A DNA stretch of 64,000 nucleotides from the NCBI GenBank assembly GCA_963693315.1, contig OY856186.1, positions 235,395,135-235,459,134 on the forward strand. The letters are read 5' to 3'. Shown one piece after another: positions 10,463 through 21,237 of this stretch (position 1 is its first letter; every line of letters starts with the position of its first letter). The notes under the pieces are model-generated. The model did no database searches and had not been told where the DNA came from. It worked only from the letters and a program-made list of their open reading frames with translations. The stretch is from Diogma glabrata (lineage: Eukaryota; Arthropoda; Insecta; Diptera; Cylindrotomidae). Made by a program: the position numbers and the translations under genes.

Positions 10463-13400
10463 TTACATCCCATGAAGGGATTTTGCCGTCTGTGCAATAA
10501 GCTTCCAATCATCTCGTTCCATGACCAGTTGACCCCAGTTTCGACATCCTATATCACGAAGGTCTTGGATGATGTCATCACGCCAGCGTTGTCTAGGTCT
10601 TCCTCTTCGACGAACACCAGCTGGTTGTTGTTGGGACGCTTTTTTAATCATTCTATCTAATGGTGCCCTTTCTACATGACCAAACCATCTAATCCGGTTG
10701 GATTTAATGAATCCGATTACATCGCAGCCTCCAAGAAGCTGTCTGATTTCGTGATTCATTCGGATTCTATACTGATTTTCAGCAACTTTACATGGACCAT
10801 AAATTGTTCGTATGACCTTCCTCTCGAATGTTGACAAAATTCTACAATCGGAGGAAGTCAGTGTCCAGCTTTCACTTCCAAATGTAAGCACAGGTCGAAT
10901 TAATGCTTTGTAAAGTGTGAGTTTACACGACCGCGAAAGATGTTTTGATCGCAGAAGTTTTGAGTATGCGTAGAAAACTCTGTATGCGGCAGAGACACGG
11001 GCTTTGATATCTGCCTGCATGTCATTTGACGATGTTATTACAGACCCGAGGTATTTGAAGTTTTCCACGCGTTCCACTTCGTAGTCGCCAGTATCCAGAT
11101 TTCCGGGAGGTACGTTCTTAGATGTTGTTAACACTTTAGTTTTGCCGGTGTTGATGCATAATCCAAGTCGTTTAGCATTTCTTTCAAGCTGAGAGAGACT
11201 ATTTTTGATATCGCTCGTTCTACGTCCGAGAAGCACAATATCATCTGCGTAGCCAAGAACTAGACTAGATTTATTATATATGCAGTTTTGCGTCTCAATT
11301 CGGCTTTTTCTTATCGCGTACTCCAGCGCTAAATTAAACAGTACAGGCGCGAGTGCATCACCTTGTCGAACACCTGATGTTATATCGAAAGGATCAGAGA
11401 CTGACCCTTCGATTACTATTCTACAATTTGATCCCGATGTTGTGAGTTTGCACAGAGAAACAAGTTTCTCTGGGATACTGAGGCATATGAGTGCGGACCA
11501 GAGGTTGTCGCGGATGATACTATCATATGCTTGCCTGAAATCAACGTAGAGCTGGTGAATGCTGATGTTGTACTCCCAACATTTTTCCAGAATCATCCTT
11601 AATGTAAAACATTGATCTGTGGTTGAGCGGTTGGGACGAAAACCACACTGATAGTCACCGATGATAGATTCGGCGAACGGGATGAGTCGAGCAAGTACGA
11701 CATTAGCTAGTATTTTATATGCAGTGTTCAACAGTGCGATGCCACGATAATTCGCACACTTTAGACGGTCACCTTTCTTATGTAGCGGAACAATGAGAGC
11801 CGTTTTCCATTCAGCAGGCAGTTCTTCTTGGTCCCAGATTGCAAGAATCAGATCGTATATACGTGAGAATAGAGCTGCTCCTCCATTTTTAAGTAGTTCT
11901 GCGGGCATTCCATCGAAACCTGGTGATTTGCCGTTTTTCAGTTTTTTAATTGCAGCTTCCACTTCCTCTATTGCTGGGTAAGGGACAAAAATCTCTTCAG
12001 TTGATGGAGCAATTGCTCGAATAGGATGAACTTCATTCGTCCTATTCAATAGGTCTTGAAAGTGGGATCGCCACACTGCCAGCACATCACGTTCACTTGT
12101 TGTAAGTTCATTATTTTCATTTTTGATGGCTGTAGATCTTGGGTGGAAATCTTTTGTCAGATTCGGTGCATTGGCAAAGCACTTTTTTGAATTTCCGTTG
12201 GCCGCATGTTGGTTGATGTCTTCAATGCAGCTCTTCATGTGTTCGCGCTTCCTTTTACGTAGAAGTTTTGTTGAGACTTTCCTGGCGCATAGATAATCAG
12301 CTTGGGAGCTTCGGGTGTTCCTTGTTAACCATTTTTCTCGCAGTTTTTGTTTATGTTCAACGGATTGGCGGCACTCGTCGTCGAACCATTCGTTGTGTGA
12401 TTTCGGTGGCCGCTTTCCGATTGTAGTTTGTGCTGCGGCTATAATGGTTGATTGAAGCGTTTGCCATTCTTCTTGTATGTTTAATGGCATCTCAGAAGAG
12501 ATGTCATGCTCTTCTATGTTTTGTGTTATTATTTCCTGATATCTGTTCAGCGTTTCCGGATGTTTAAATGCATCGACGTTCCAGCGCACGGTCTTTTTTG
12601 CTTGTCTATTAAATGTAGATGATAATTTGCACTTGTACTTAAAGATGACAAGCATATGATCAGTGTCCATATCAGCACCTCTGTATGATCGAACGTCAGT
12701 TACACTTGTGGAGTGTCTCTTAGAGATCATGACGTGATCGATTTGATTTTCCGTTCTTCCGTCATTTGATTTCCACGTTGCCTTGTGAATTCTCTTGTGA
12801 GGGAAGAAAGTGCTGGAAATTACTAGATCATACATCATAGCCAGCTCGGCTGCGCGAAAACCGTTATTGTTGCTGGTATGATGCAAGCTGTCAGGGCCGA
12901 TATGTGTTTTAAGTTCTGCAATCCTACCAATTTGAGCATTAAAGTCACCTACCACGATTTTTATATCGTGCCGCGGGATTTTATTGATGACTTCTTCGAG
13001 TTCTAGGAAGAACAGGTCTTTAATATCATCTGCTTTATCTTCAGTAGGTGCATGAACATTGACGATCGTTACATTGAATTTTTGCGTGCGGATTCTCAGT
13101 GTGCATAACCGCATATTAATTGGGCAGAAGTCGATAACATGCTGATTCACGCGACGGTGTATAAGAAAGCCAACTCCAAATTCTCCTCCGTTTTGATGAC
13201 CGCAATAATAAAGAGTGTATCCTTTCGCTGTTTCGTGGATTCCACTACCTGGCCATCTTAGTTCTTGTAATGCCACTATATCTAGTGTGTAGCTCTCGAC
13301 TTGTTGTGTGAGTTTTAGGAGATCTCCTGGTCTTCTAAGGCTTAGCACGTTCCAGGTTCCCATTTTTAAATCGTAGTCCGGGTACAGTTTCCGAGGTCGT

Positions 13401-13492
13401 TCCAATAATGAATCCGAGATATTCCGAGGCCTGTGTACAGAATTCATGACAATAATTTTTTTACGGAAATGGGGTGTTAGCCCTTCGCCCAA
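10463..13492 (-). CDS. RTE endonuclease-reverse transcriptase
   Basis: 1,009 codons with no interruption. The N-terminal apurinic endonuclease shows GTWNVLSLR (near residue 45), LQELRW, VGDFNAQIG and a DH pair. The reverse transcriptase follows, with KKGDRLKCANYRGI, GFRPNRST and the catalytic YADDIVLLG near residue 747. The C-terminal part has the basic RRRGRPRQRWRDD segment common in RTE proteins. The protein nicks target DNA and copies its RNA there. The intact frame suggests a recently active copy. Insect database entries for such ORFs are often mislabelled as craniofacial development protein 2-like. Confidence 0.93.
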   Translation of the reverse strand: MGEGLTPHFRKKIIVMNSVHRPRNISDSLLERPRKLYPDYDLKMGTWNVLSLRRPGDLLKLTQQVESYTLDIVALQELRWPGSGIHETAKGYTLYYCGHQNGGEFGVGFLIHRRVNQHVIDFCPINMRLCTLRIRTQKFNVTIVNVHAPTEDKADDIKDLFFLELEEVINKIPRHDIKIVVGDFNAQIGRIAELKTHIGPDSLHHTSNNNGFRAAELAMMYDLVISSTFFPHKRIHKATWKSNDGRTENQIDHVMISKRHSTSVTDVRSYRGADMDTDHMLVIFKYKCKLSSTFNRQAKKTVRWNVDAFKHPETLNRYQEIITQNIEEHDISSEMPLNIQEEWQTLQSTIIAAAQTTIGKRPPKSHNEWFDDECRQSVEHKQKLREKWLTRNTRSSQADYLCARKVSTKLLRKRKREHMKSCIEDINQHAANGNSKKCFANAPNLTKDFHPRSTAIKNENNELTTSERDVLAVWRSHFQDLLNRTNEVHPIRAIAPSTEEIFVPYPAIEEVEAAIKKLKNGKSPGFDGMPAELLKNGGAALFSRIYDLILAIWDQEELPAEWKTALIVPLHKKGDRLKCANYRGIALLNTAYKILANVVLARLIPFAESIIGDYQCGFRPNRSTTDQCFTLRMILEKCWEYNISIHQLYVDFRQAYDSIIRDNLWSALICLSIPEKLVSLCKLTTSGSNCRIVIEGSVSDPFDITSGVRQGDALAPVLFNLALEYAIRKSRIETQNCIYNKSSLVLGYADDIVLLGRRTSDIKNSLSQLERNAKRLGLCINTGKTKVLTTSKNVPPGNLDTGDYEVERVENFKYLGSVITSSNDMQADIKARVSAAYRVFYAYSKLLRSKHLSRSCKLTLYKALIRPVLTFGSESWTLTSSDCRILSTFERKVIRTIYGPCKVAENQYRIRMNHEIRQLLGGCDVIGFIKSNRIRWFGHVERAPLDRMIKKASQQQPAGVRRRGRPRQRWRDDIIQDLRDIGCRNWGQLVMERDDWKLIAQTAKSLHGM

Positions 13493-13560
13493 CCCAAATT
13501 TTCGTGAATGGGTTCGTTCTGCATCTTAAGGTCACCAGAAACAACCTTTTTACATGTTTA

Positions 13561-13716
13561 TATAGCGAGCCGCTTGATCCAAGACAGACGCCCGCTGAAA
13601 ACCGCCCCTTACATGGAGAACAGACGCTTTCTACACATTTATATAGCGAGCCGCTTGATCCAAGACAGACGCCCGCTCCAAGCCGCCCCTAACATGGAGA
13701 ACAGACGCTTGAGTTG
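13561..13716 (-). repeat. Tandem duplication in the RTE 5' untranslated region
   Basis: Two copies of an 81-bp unit beginning TATAGCGAGCCGC at 13561 and 13642. The copies differ at a few positions. Tandem units in a retrotransposon 5' region often carry its internal promoter; that role here is inference. Confidence 0.75.
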
Positions 13717-14189
13717 CATTGGTTTTATGGCGCCAATGACTCGCCATGGTGCAGAATCATTGAGTATAAGCAGTATTTACTCTGCCCCTCTCAACTACAC
13801 CAACCTAATTCTGTTAGCGTTACCCAGGTAGTACGGCGTGGACGTAGAATTTCGGATTTTCGCTACCCGAATTTGGAACGTTTTCATTTATTTTGAATAT
13901 TTTCGTTAATCTTCTTTTAGTTTCATCTGTTCCATCTGAAACCCCAAGTCATTATCATTCGTATTGTCAGTATACATCCTGATGCTACGTTTGTTATTGT
14001 TATACGCCCGTTATATCCAGTGTCCAATAATTTTCCAGCCAGCAATTCTACATTCATATTTCTGAAAAGTAATCGAATTTATTTGTGTCAAAATGCCTGA
14101 ACAACCACATCATACGGACAAAGCCACTAGCAGTACTTGAATCAACTACCACTAAACTATCAACAGGCTAAAAACTCACCAGTCACCAC

Positions 14190-15490
14190 TCATCACATTT
14201 GGACCATCAAAACAATGGCCAACACAATTATCTATTGAAAACCCAAGAGCAGTGATGGTTGTCATTATAATATTTGTTAAAGAATGGGCATCCAAATTTA
14301 CAGCGTTGTTGAATCCCCAGTTGCCAAATTGTATTGATGAAAACAGATAACACTGCCAGGGTTATGTGCCAATATTTGAGTTGTTGAAATTAAATAATAA
14401 CTCCAGGTTTATGTAATTTATTATAAAACTCCTTTTATTTAACAATTCCAGGTTTATGTAATTTATAATAAAACTCCTTTTATTCGTTTTAATTAATAAC
14501 AAATCTTAAGTATTTTTTTGAGAAATTTGAGAAATTTGTTTATTATTTAATTTGTTTATTATTTAAATTATGAAAATTTATGAAATTGTTTAATTAGTGA
14601 AATTTGATTCAGGTTTATAACATTATACAATGGAGTTTATACACGTGTATAATATGTATTAGAACTTCAAAATTGTACATGAATAAGGGACTGGTGTGGT
14701 AGACCACAACAGCGTGAAATGTTGCAATAGGCCGTTCGTTTATTTGGCCATCATGATAATATCGCAACAGTAACGCCAACTGCTCCTTTTTAGACATATC
14801 TTTTGTCTCGTCTGCCATGCTTGAGAAATATTTGGCTGTTTTAACTTCTGCGACGATTTTTTTTTGGATTTGAATACCAAATATTTCTATTATATCGTTT
14901 TAAAACACGGGAGATTTGTAATGCCCATACCGCCGTTCTATTTTATCTTTAAGGCTTTCGTTATTTTCTGTGAAAGTTTCAATTAGCTCAAGAAAATTGC
15001 CTCGGTTGTTTGAATTTGATGACTCATCATGACCACGAAACGCTAGTCCCTGCCTTCCTAAGAAGCTACTGACCTCAAAAAGCAATTTTACGTGCTCCCG
15101 GTTTTCAACAACTTTACTTGATCTAATGGATGATATCACATTAGCAATGGACATCATTTTGTCTTCTCTCATGTAAAAGTTAACCAATCCATGCTGTAGT
15201 AACGATGCCGCTCACTTTCGCCGTGCTGAAGTAGCAAATTAGACCAAACTTTCCATTTGGTAAAGCCAACATTGATAAAAGCTCTTGCGTCTATTGTGTC
15301 TCCTTTAAACGCTGTGACTTTAGCAGAATGCTGGTAGCAAAAACAGAATACTGCATCCTTTTGTATGGAATACTCTACCAAATCGTGAGCTTTATAGACG
15401 TTGATCGTGAAAGGACGTTTCAATGAATTTTTTGGAATATTCATAATCGGTTGTACTGGTATTTCATGGCACTGGTATTTCATGGCAATA
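14190..15490 (-). pseudogene. hAT-superfamily transposase remnant (ZMYM1-like)
   Basis: Reading down the minus strand: a TTF-type zinc-finger segment (15483-15169, with FCFCYQ, GFTKWK and HGESERHR), a frameshift near 15180, then the transposase body (LAFRGHDESSNSNNRGNFLE), an in-frame TAA near 14900, then MADETKDMSKKEQLALLLRYY up to 14716. The frame resumes at 14302 after a 405-bp insertion (AVNLDAHS, then NCVGHCFDGPNVMSG) and is lost near 14200. These motifs match the DUF4371/ZMYM1-like hAT proteins. The C-terminal catalytic end and both terminal repeats are not found. The sequence 13869-14190 beyond it is unassigned. Confidence 0.8.
14307..14711 (-). mobile_element. LTR-bearing insertion in the hAT gene, 4-bp target duplication
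   Basis: 405 bp bounded by TGTTG and CAACA (minus strand) and flanked by direct GCGT repeats at 14303-14306 and 14712-14715 (plus strand). The part from 14382 to 14711 matches the LTR at 30769-31290 (shared GAATAAGGGACTGGTGTGG and CCAGGTTTATGTAATTTAT). The remaining 75 bp resembles the leader after that LTR. A 45-bp internal duplication (CCAGGTTTATG units at 14403 and 14449) lies inside. Removing the insertion and one GCGT restores the hAT reading frame. Confidence 0.8.
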
Positions 15491-15499
15491 CATTACTTG

Positions 15500-15790
15500 T
15501 ATTAGATTAATTGAGATCTTGCGAAGATGTTGACATAGTTGAGTATGATTGGTCAGCCGATGATGGTTGCATTTTTGTTTTCTGTGGATGTTGACAAGCA
15601 AATATGAAGATGTTAGTATGTTTGTTCATCATATTATTCACTTTCATTTATGCTATATATTATTAGCATGACTGACTTACATCAATAATATTAATTGTAT
15701 TCAATGATATGAGATCTTGCGAAGATGTTGATTTAGCTGAGCATGATTCTTCGGCCGATGATGGATGTCTTGTGTAATGGAGAACTGCCC
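15500..15790. repeat. Duplicated 65-bp segment upstream of the hAT remnant
   Basis: Segments at about 15513-15578 and 15708-15772 share GAGATCTTGCGAAGATGTTGA and GCCGATGATGG, spaced 194 bp apart. On the minus strand both read as Ser-rich peptide (SSA.. STSSQDL), so they may be duplicated exons of the hAT gene's 5' part. A short tandem (TGGTATTTCATGGCAC) lies at 15456-15486. Confidence 0.55.
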
Positions 15791-16019
15791 TGTTGATAAT
15801 GTCAACAGGTCTGTAATGATAGGCCGCGCACCTTGAGAGGTTATAGCCCTGACTTGCGTCAGCATGTGGGAACGATGGAAGATACCTACCACTCCAGTGC
15901 AAATTATCGGACATGTGGGCGTTTAATACGAAGCAAGCGGATTAGGAAAGAAAACAAAAGATGAAAAGAGAGACTCTGGCGACCTCATACGTGAAGAAAC
16001 CGCCACCGTTCCATTCACC

Positions 16020-16170
16020 CCCATGATTAGTTACTCATTCACACGCACCTGCATCACATGTACTCACACATTCATATACATATACACCTTCATACATATC
16101 TACATACATACACACATATATACACACACCCATGCACATAAATATACATATAAAAATACTCACCCCATAT
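16020..16170. repeat. CA/TA-rich microsatellite
   Basis: Long run of CACACA, ATACAT and ATACACAC units. The open frame across it is a low-complexity artefact. Confidence 0.75.
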
Positions 16171-16247
16171 CTAGTCTGGATCCCCCAATCTCCACTCCTC
16201 AACACCTTCTCTCGCCTAGCCCTTCAGTAGATAAGCTATGCCGGACT

Positions 16248-16383
16248 TGACGCAAAATCGCGGGTTATTTCTTATGGAGGTCTCAAATTGTCAATTTTTG
16301 ACCCCAGATGGGGGTTCAGCGCAAAATCGTGTGTTATTTCTTATATGAAAATCTCAAATTGTAAATTTTGACCCCAGATGATT
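16248..16383. repeat. Tandem duplication, 71-bp period
   Basis: Two copies sharing GCAAAATCG, GTTATTTCTTAT and TTTTGACCCCAGATG, starting near 16250 and 16321. From 16384 to 16914 I see no gene, only AT-rich DNA. Confidence 0.7.
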
Positions 16384-16914
16384 TCATGAGAAAATGTGTA
16401 AAAGAAAATAGAAGATAAGTGCCAAATTATCTATTTGTTAATGTATGACGTCATAAGAAAGTTTGTGAATGAAAATTGGAGAGGAAGGGAGGGAAAGTAA
16501 TTGCGTGTATTATAAATATCTATGTTGTGTTGTATAATTAAATAAAATTTCTTTCGTTCAAGCGTGTGATTATAAGAAAACAAAAAAGAGGAATCGAGGT
16601 ATTTGGAATTTGTTTTTGTTACACTATATTTTGCATTTATTTTATTTTATTATTTTAGTCATACAAGCGTGACGTCAATTTCACCATTCATACAAATTAA
16701 TTGATCTAGTTTTATTTATGACGTCAAGCATTTAAAAAAATGATGCATATGACAAGAAAATATCTTTGACTATAAAATTTCGTTATCTGTGTGAATTATA
16801 AATTATGCGAATGTTGATTTTATTTGTTGGTTATATGTATGTATTTCTGAGTAAATCTAAAATAAAATTGCAGTACATAATTGGTTTTGATATTATATAA
16901 AAATATATTTATTA

Positions 16915-17215
16915 AATTTTCTAAAAGGGAAAAAAATTTTTATTTATTTATATGAGATCATATTTAATTATTTATATTTGTAAAAGAAATATTTATTTAT
17001 TTAGGTTTGTATTTATTTAATGTCAGAAAATATTTATTTTAAAATTTATTTATCGAAAATATCAAAAATATTTATTTAATTTATTTATAAAAAATATCAA
17101 AATATTTATTTAATTATTTATAGAAAATATCAAAAATATTTAATTTATTTATTTATTTATTTAATAATATCAAAAAGTATTTATTTATTTATTTTATTTA
17201 ATGAGTTAGAGATTT
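16915..17215. repeat. AT-only low-complexity satellite
   Basis: Irregular tandem of AAAATATTTATTTATTTA and AATATCAAAA units. There is no coding capacity. Confidence 0.8.
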
Positions 17216-17457
17216 TTTCCCAGGCAAAACCCATACCGATTTGACTGTATTATAAAAAGTTTAAGAAACTGTAGTAGAAGAAGTAGATTGGAAGATCGAA
17301 CTCGTGATTTCTCCTCAGCACTGATGTGTGAGGTCTAGAATAAAAAAAGGTCTAGAATCCTAAAATCTACACTCTAGTATCCTCCCGAATGATGAAAAGA
17401 ACTCAGCATTGTTTTAAGATACAGCCTAAACATCTGTTTCAACAAAAAATCATATGC

Positions 17458-17657
17458 NNNNNNNNNNNNNNNNNNNNNNNNNNNNNNNNNNNNNNNNNNN
17501 NNNNNNNNNNNNNNNNNNNNNNNNNNNNNNNNNNNNNNNNNNNNNNNNNNNNNNNNNNNNNNNNNNNNNNNNNNNNNNNNNNNNNNNNNNNNNNNNNNNN
17601 NNNNNNNNNNNNNNNNNNNNNNNNNNNNNNNNNNNNNNNNNNNNNNNNNNNNNNNNN
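17458..17657. other. Assembly gap (200 N)
   Basis: Exactly 200 N, a conventional size for a gap of unknown length. It is followed immediately by a minisatellite, which probably caused the assembly break. Confidence 0.98.
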
Positions 17658-17830
17658 GTGATGTGATCTTTCGGTGCTATGACTTTTCGACGTAATGAAC
17701 TTTCGGTGATATGATCTTTCGATGCTATGACTTTTCGATGATATGAACTTCGATGATATGAAATTCGGTGGTATGAACTTTCGGTTTTGTGATTTCTGGT
17801 GATTCGTCGATTTGAATTTTTGATGTTATG
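17658..17830. repeat. 16-18 bp minisatellite next to the gap
   Basis: About ten degenerate copies of a unit like ATGAACTTTCGGTGAT / ATGACTTTTCGATGCT. The array starts at the first base after the gap and decays near 17800. Confidence 0.8.
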
Positions 17831-18817
17831 ATGCGGACTCTTGTCTTGAATGAGAATAATAGCAGTTGATAATAAAACCTTTTTGCATAAATTATTTTCA
17901 GTTAATTGAGTAGCGATATTCGTTTGTGTGGTTCTGGTAAATCATATACACCTATCCCCCGCTTAACACGGCACTCGTTTAAACACGTTTTCGACTTTAC
18001 ACGGTTTTTGAAATCAAAATTTCCAAAAAAAAAAAAAATGTCAAAAAAGACAAATTTTGGAATTACACGCAGTTATATCTACTTTATTTTAATTAAACCT
18101 GCTGGTATACCACTTATGATCATATACATACATACAGGTTGTAATTAAACAAGAGAACAAGAAATTTGTAACAAAAAACGCCTTTGAGTGTTGAAAGCAA
18201 AATTTTGTAAATACATACATGTTTATGTAAATCAGCAAAGAGATTCTCTATGTAAATCAGTTGATTTTAAGCAATAGATCGTTATTAGCTGGATACAAAA
18301 TGCGTAGGTGTATCAATGGTCATAGTTAATTTGTAAGTAAATAATTCTATCTGTTGACATACGAGTTAACGTGAGATATCATACAACACTGGCAATAGCA
18401 GTGAGATCTTATTCTATCCTATAATGAAATATTGGGGTCTGTCATATTTTATTAATTATTGGATTTATTGTTTAGTTATCAATTCAAAAAAAAATTAAAG
18501 GAAACAAACAATAAAAATTAGCGTCCATCAACATCGTTGAACGCATGTTGTTGCGGTGACCGTGATGTTAAAAGTTTTTATTTGTTGTTTGATTGTAATT
18601 CCTACTACACAACATATTTTTTTAAAAAAATAAAAACAATGGAAATAAATTAATGATATGGCTTGAAGACCAATATCAAAGACGTATTCCAATTGGTCCC
18701 AATATTATAACTAGTAAGACTTTAAAATTTTTGGAATGTGAAACAGTTGCTATCTATATGTGTTATTATGGTTTTCCATATTATTCACTGTTTGTGTGCT
18801 TTTGTCACTTTTGAATT

Positions 18818-19142
18818 AAAATGCAATATTTAAAAATATACTTTTTACTGTTTATTTTTAAATTTATTTATAATAATAAAACTTCCTTATAGTAACAATT
18901 TGATTTTGATTTTTTTATTTTAAAGAATATCGATTTCGACTTACGTCATCCTCAGTTCTTAAATTATTATTCTAATAATAATAATAAGAATAATAATTTA
19001 AGAACTGAGGATGACGTAAGCCGAAATCGATATTCTTTAAAATAAAAAAATAAAAATCAAATTGTTACTATAAGGAAGTTTTATTATTATAAATAAATTT
19101 AAAAATAAACAGTAAAAAGTATATTTTTAAATAAAGCATTTT
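18818..19142. mobile_element. Foldback element nested in the Tigger-like transposon
   Basis: Near-perfect inverted repeat of about 160 bp per arm (outer end AAAATGC, inner ACTGAGGATGACG). It meets in an AATAATAAT-rich centre near 18980. Short direct copies of AGTTGCTATCTA lie at about 18744 and 19143. Confidence 0.75.
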
Positions 19143-19204
19143 AGTTGCTATCTACTTAAATAGATCTACTCCATCTACTCAAATAAAATGCCTTTTAAGT
19201 TTTA

Positions 19205-19940
19205 TTGCAAGTCATGGTTAGTTCGAAATATTTAAGCACGGGCATTTTTCGCAAAAATTTTAAATTAAAAATCGCATCTGCTGATTTAGATACAGCACAA
19301 CAGTTGTACCCACTAAAATTGACTGAAACTGTGAAGAGTTAAAAATTCCATCGTTTTTGTTCATTCAAAAACTTATCACTTCACCGTTTCACAATTACAA
19401 AATTTGGCTGCTGATCTGGTTTTCAATACTAAAGAGTGATTAGGCTTAGGTGGCAAAGCGCCCAGGTAAAAAGGAATAAACAGATCTTTCTATTTATTTG
19501 AATGCGAATACAAAAGTTTGGGTAAAAGCCACATTGTTCATTGATTTGTCTCATAACTCTTACGTACCAGAAGTAAAATAGTATTTAATCAAAATAATAT
19601 TTAAAGGTTCTTCTTTTACTGGACAATGCTCCATGTCACCCTCAAGATTTGCCGCTTACAAATGAATAAATTGTATTTCTACCCAAAATTAAAACTTCTT
19701 TATTGCAACCATTATACCAGAAGATAATAAATAATGCAACTACTTTCAACAACATGATCCGAATATTGAACTAGCTCTCCGATTTCTGAGAACTGTCAAC
19801 GAATTTTTAAGTCAATATGAAGATTTTTGCAAATTGCAAGATTTAACTAAAAAGAAAGCACAATTATTAATTACAGATTTAACTTCCAAATCGCACACCG
19901 AACTGAAGCAAGTTATTCAGGATTTTGTGAGCAATTAAAC
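19205..19940 (+). pseudogene. Decayed pogo/Tigger transposase
   Basis: Broken by many stops and frameshifts, but islands remain. Near 19208-19250 it reads ASHG..FEIFKHGHFS, like the CENPB-type DNA-binding region. Near 19610-19720 it reads LLLDNAPCHPQDLPL and VFLPK then TSLLQPLYQK, the region of the DDE core around the second catalytic Asp. Not functional. Confidence 0.65.
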
Positions 19941-20350
19941 TCAAGTAACTATGAAATTAATTTGAATTTTTCCAATTCAAAGGTATGGTTGGAAATATCT
20001 CAGAAAAAACTCTGTTTTTCTCTTTTACGTGTTTCGGTTGGGATAAGTTAAGTTAGGTTTGATTTAGGTCAACATGCTAGTATGTGCATGCATAATTACT
20101 TTTTATTTTTCTGTGAATTTCTTATTGGTTATGTTACATGTTTCTTTTTGAAAATCAATTTAACTGTTATGTCGACATCTTATGTGATTAAACTGGTACT
20201 TTTATGTTTTACCGAATCTGTTTGTCGCTCAAGAATTGACCAAAAACCCACGTTTTTCGTTTAACACGGTTTTCCATACAAAACTTATATTTTCGATTAA
20301 CACGTTTTTATCAGGAACGTATCTACCGTGTAAAACGGGGGATAGGTGTA

Positions 20351-21235
20351 CATTATATATATTCCTTTGTGAATTACAATAAGGATTGCATCCAGCTATA
20401 GCAATTGCAATCTTCAATTTGTGTTAATTCAATCTAAAAAAAAAACAGATAAATATTTGTTATAAAAAAATTTATATTTGTTGTTTTTTTTTTGGTTTCT
20501 GTCTTTTATCATTTCCTTTTTTTTCAAAAATTTAACGAAATGCACTAATATTGGTTTTCATTTCCAATTTTTTTTTCATATGCATGTTCAGTCTTTTTTT
20601 TTTCAAAACAGTTTTCACTCTTTATAAAATTTTTTCTTTTGTTCTTCTAATTCACTATATAAGCTAAAAGATCCATACGCCTATGACTATATGTGACGTA
20701 TTCATCGATAATCAAACAAAAAAATAACGTCGTGTCATTTTAGTACCAACGCCCAACATGTCTTCTGTGAAAAAAGAAACACAGATTATTTTGATTTTAC
20801 AAATTTGTTCACTTAACATATTTATTGTATTTTCTGTTATAAAAAAAGAACAATGTGATCTTTAGATCTCACGTTAAAACTAACATAACTATTCAAACAA
20901 TTTTTAATTAGTTTAAAATTTTTCTTGATATCTCTTTGAATATCAAAAACAGAATACTTAATGTTTTTAAAGTCAAACATCGAATGAATCTATTCGCCAT
21001 GACTGCATTTTATAATGATCTGTTTTTCATTTCGTATTTTTCGTTCTGTAACGAAAATAGCTAGGCTACCTATAGTAATCGTTTTTTTCATTCTATTCTT
21101 TTTTGTGAGTGCGTTCACTTTTTATATTAGATGTTAAGAAGGAATTTATCGTTGATTATTTTAATTTGAATTTAAATTAGAAATCGAATTTTTTTCTTTG
21201 ACTGAAAATTAACTGTTGAAATGTTTGAAATGTTT
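20351..21235. other. AT-rich interval, nothing recognised
   Basis: No ORF with family resemblance; only poly-T tracts and short inverted motifs. Confidence 0.4.
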
Positions 21236-21237
21236 TA

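Larger units (their letters stand above)
10440..13868 (-). mobile_element. RTE-type non-LTR retrotransposon, apparently full length
   Basis: 5' untranslated region (13493-13868), one long ORF, and a very short 3' end with a (GA)n tail (10446-10459 on the plus strand). The 5' boundary is supported by homology to the start of a second copy at 60357 onward (ACGTCCACGCC, then ACAGAATTAGGTTGGTGTA). Single-ORF layout and the short simple-repeat tail are typical of the RTE clade. Confidence 0.85.
17949..20348 (+). mobile_element. pogo/Tigger-like DNA transposon, 2.4 kb, degenerate
   Basis: Terminal inverted repeats begin CACCTATCCCCCG and are flanked by TA on both sides (17947-17948 and 20349-20350). 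Subterminal TTTACACGG-type motifs recur near both ends. The plus strand holds a decayed transposase. A foldback element is inserted at 18818-19142. The TA duplication and transposase remnant point to the Tc1/mariner-pogo group. Confidence 0.8.

Noticed and set aside
16023..16250. Short open frame rich in Thr/His/Tyr
   Set aside because: It is the translation of a CA/TA microsatellite, with no conserved content.
17389..17666. Open frames across the gap
   Set aside because: They are made mostly of N.
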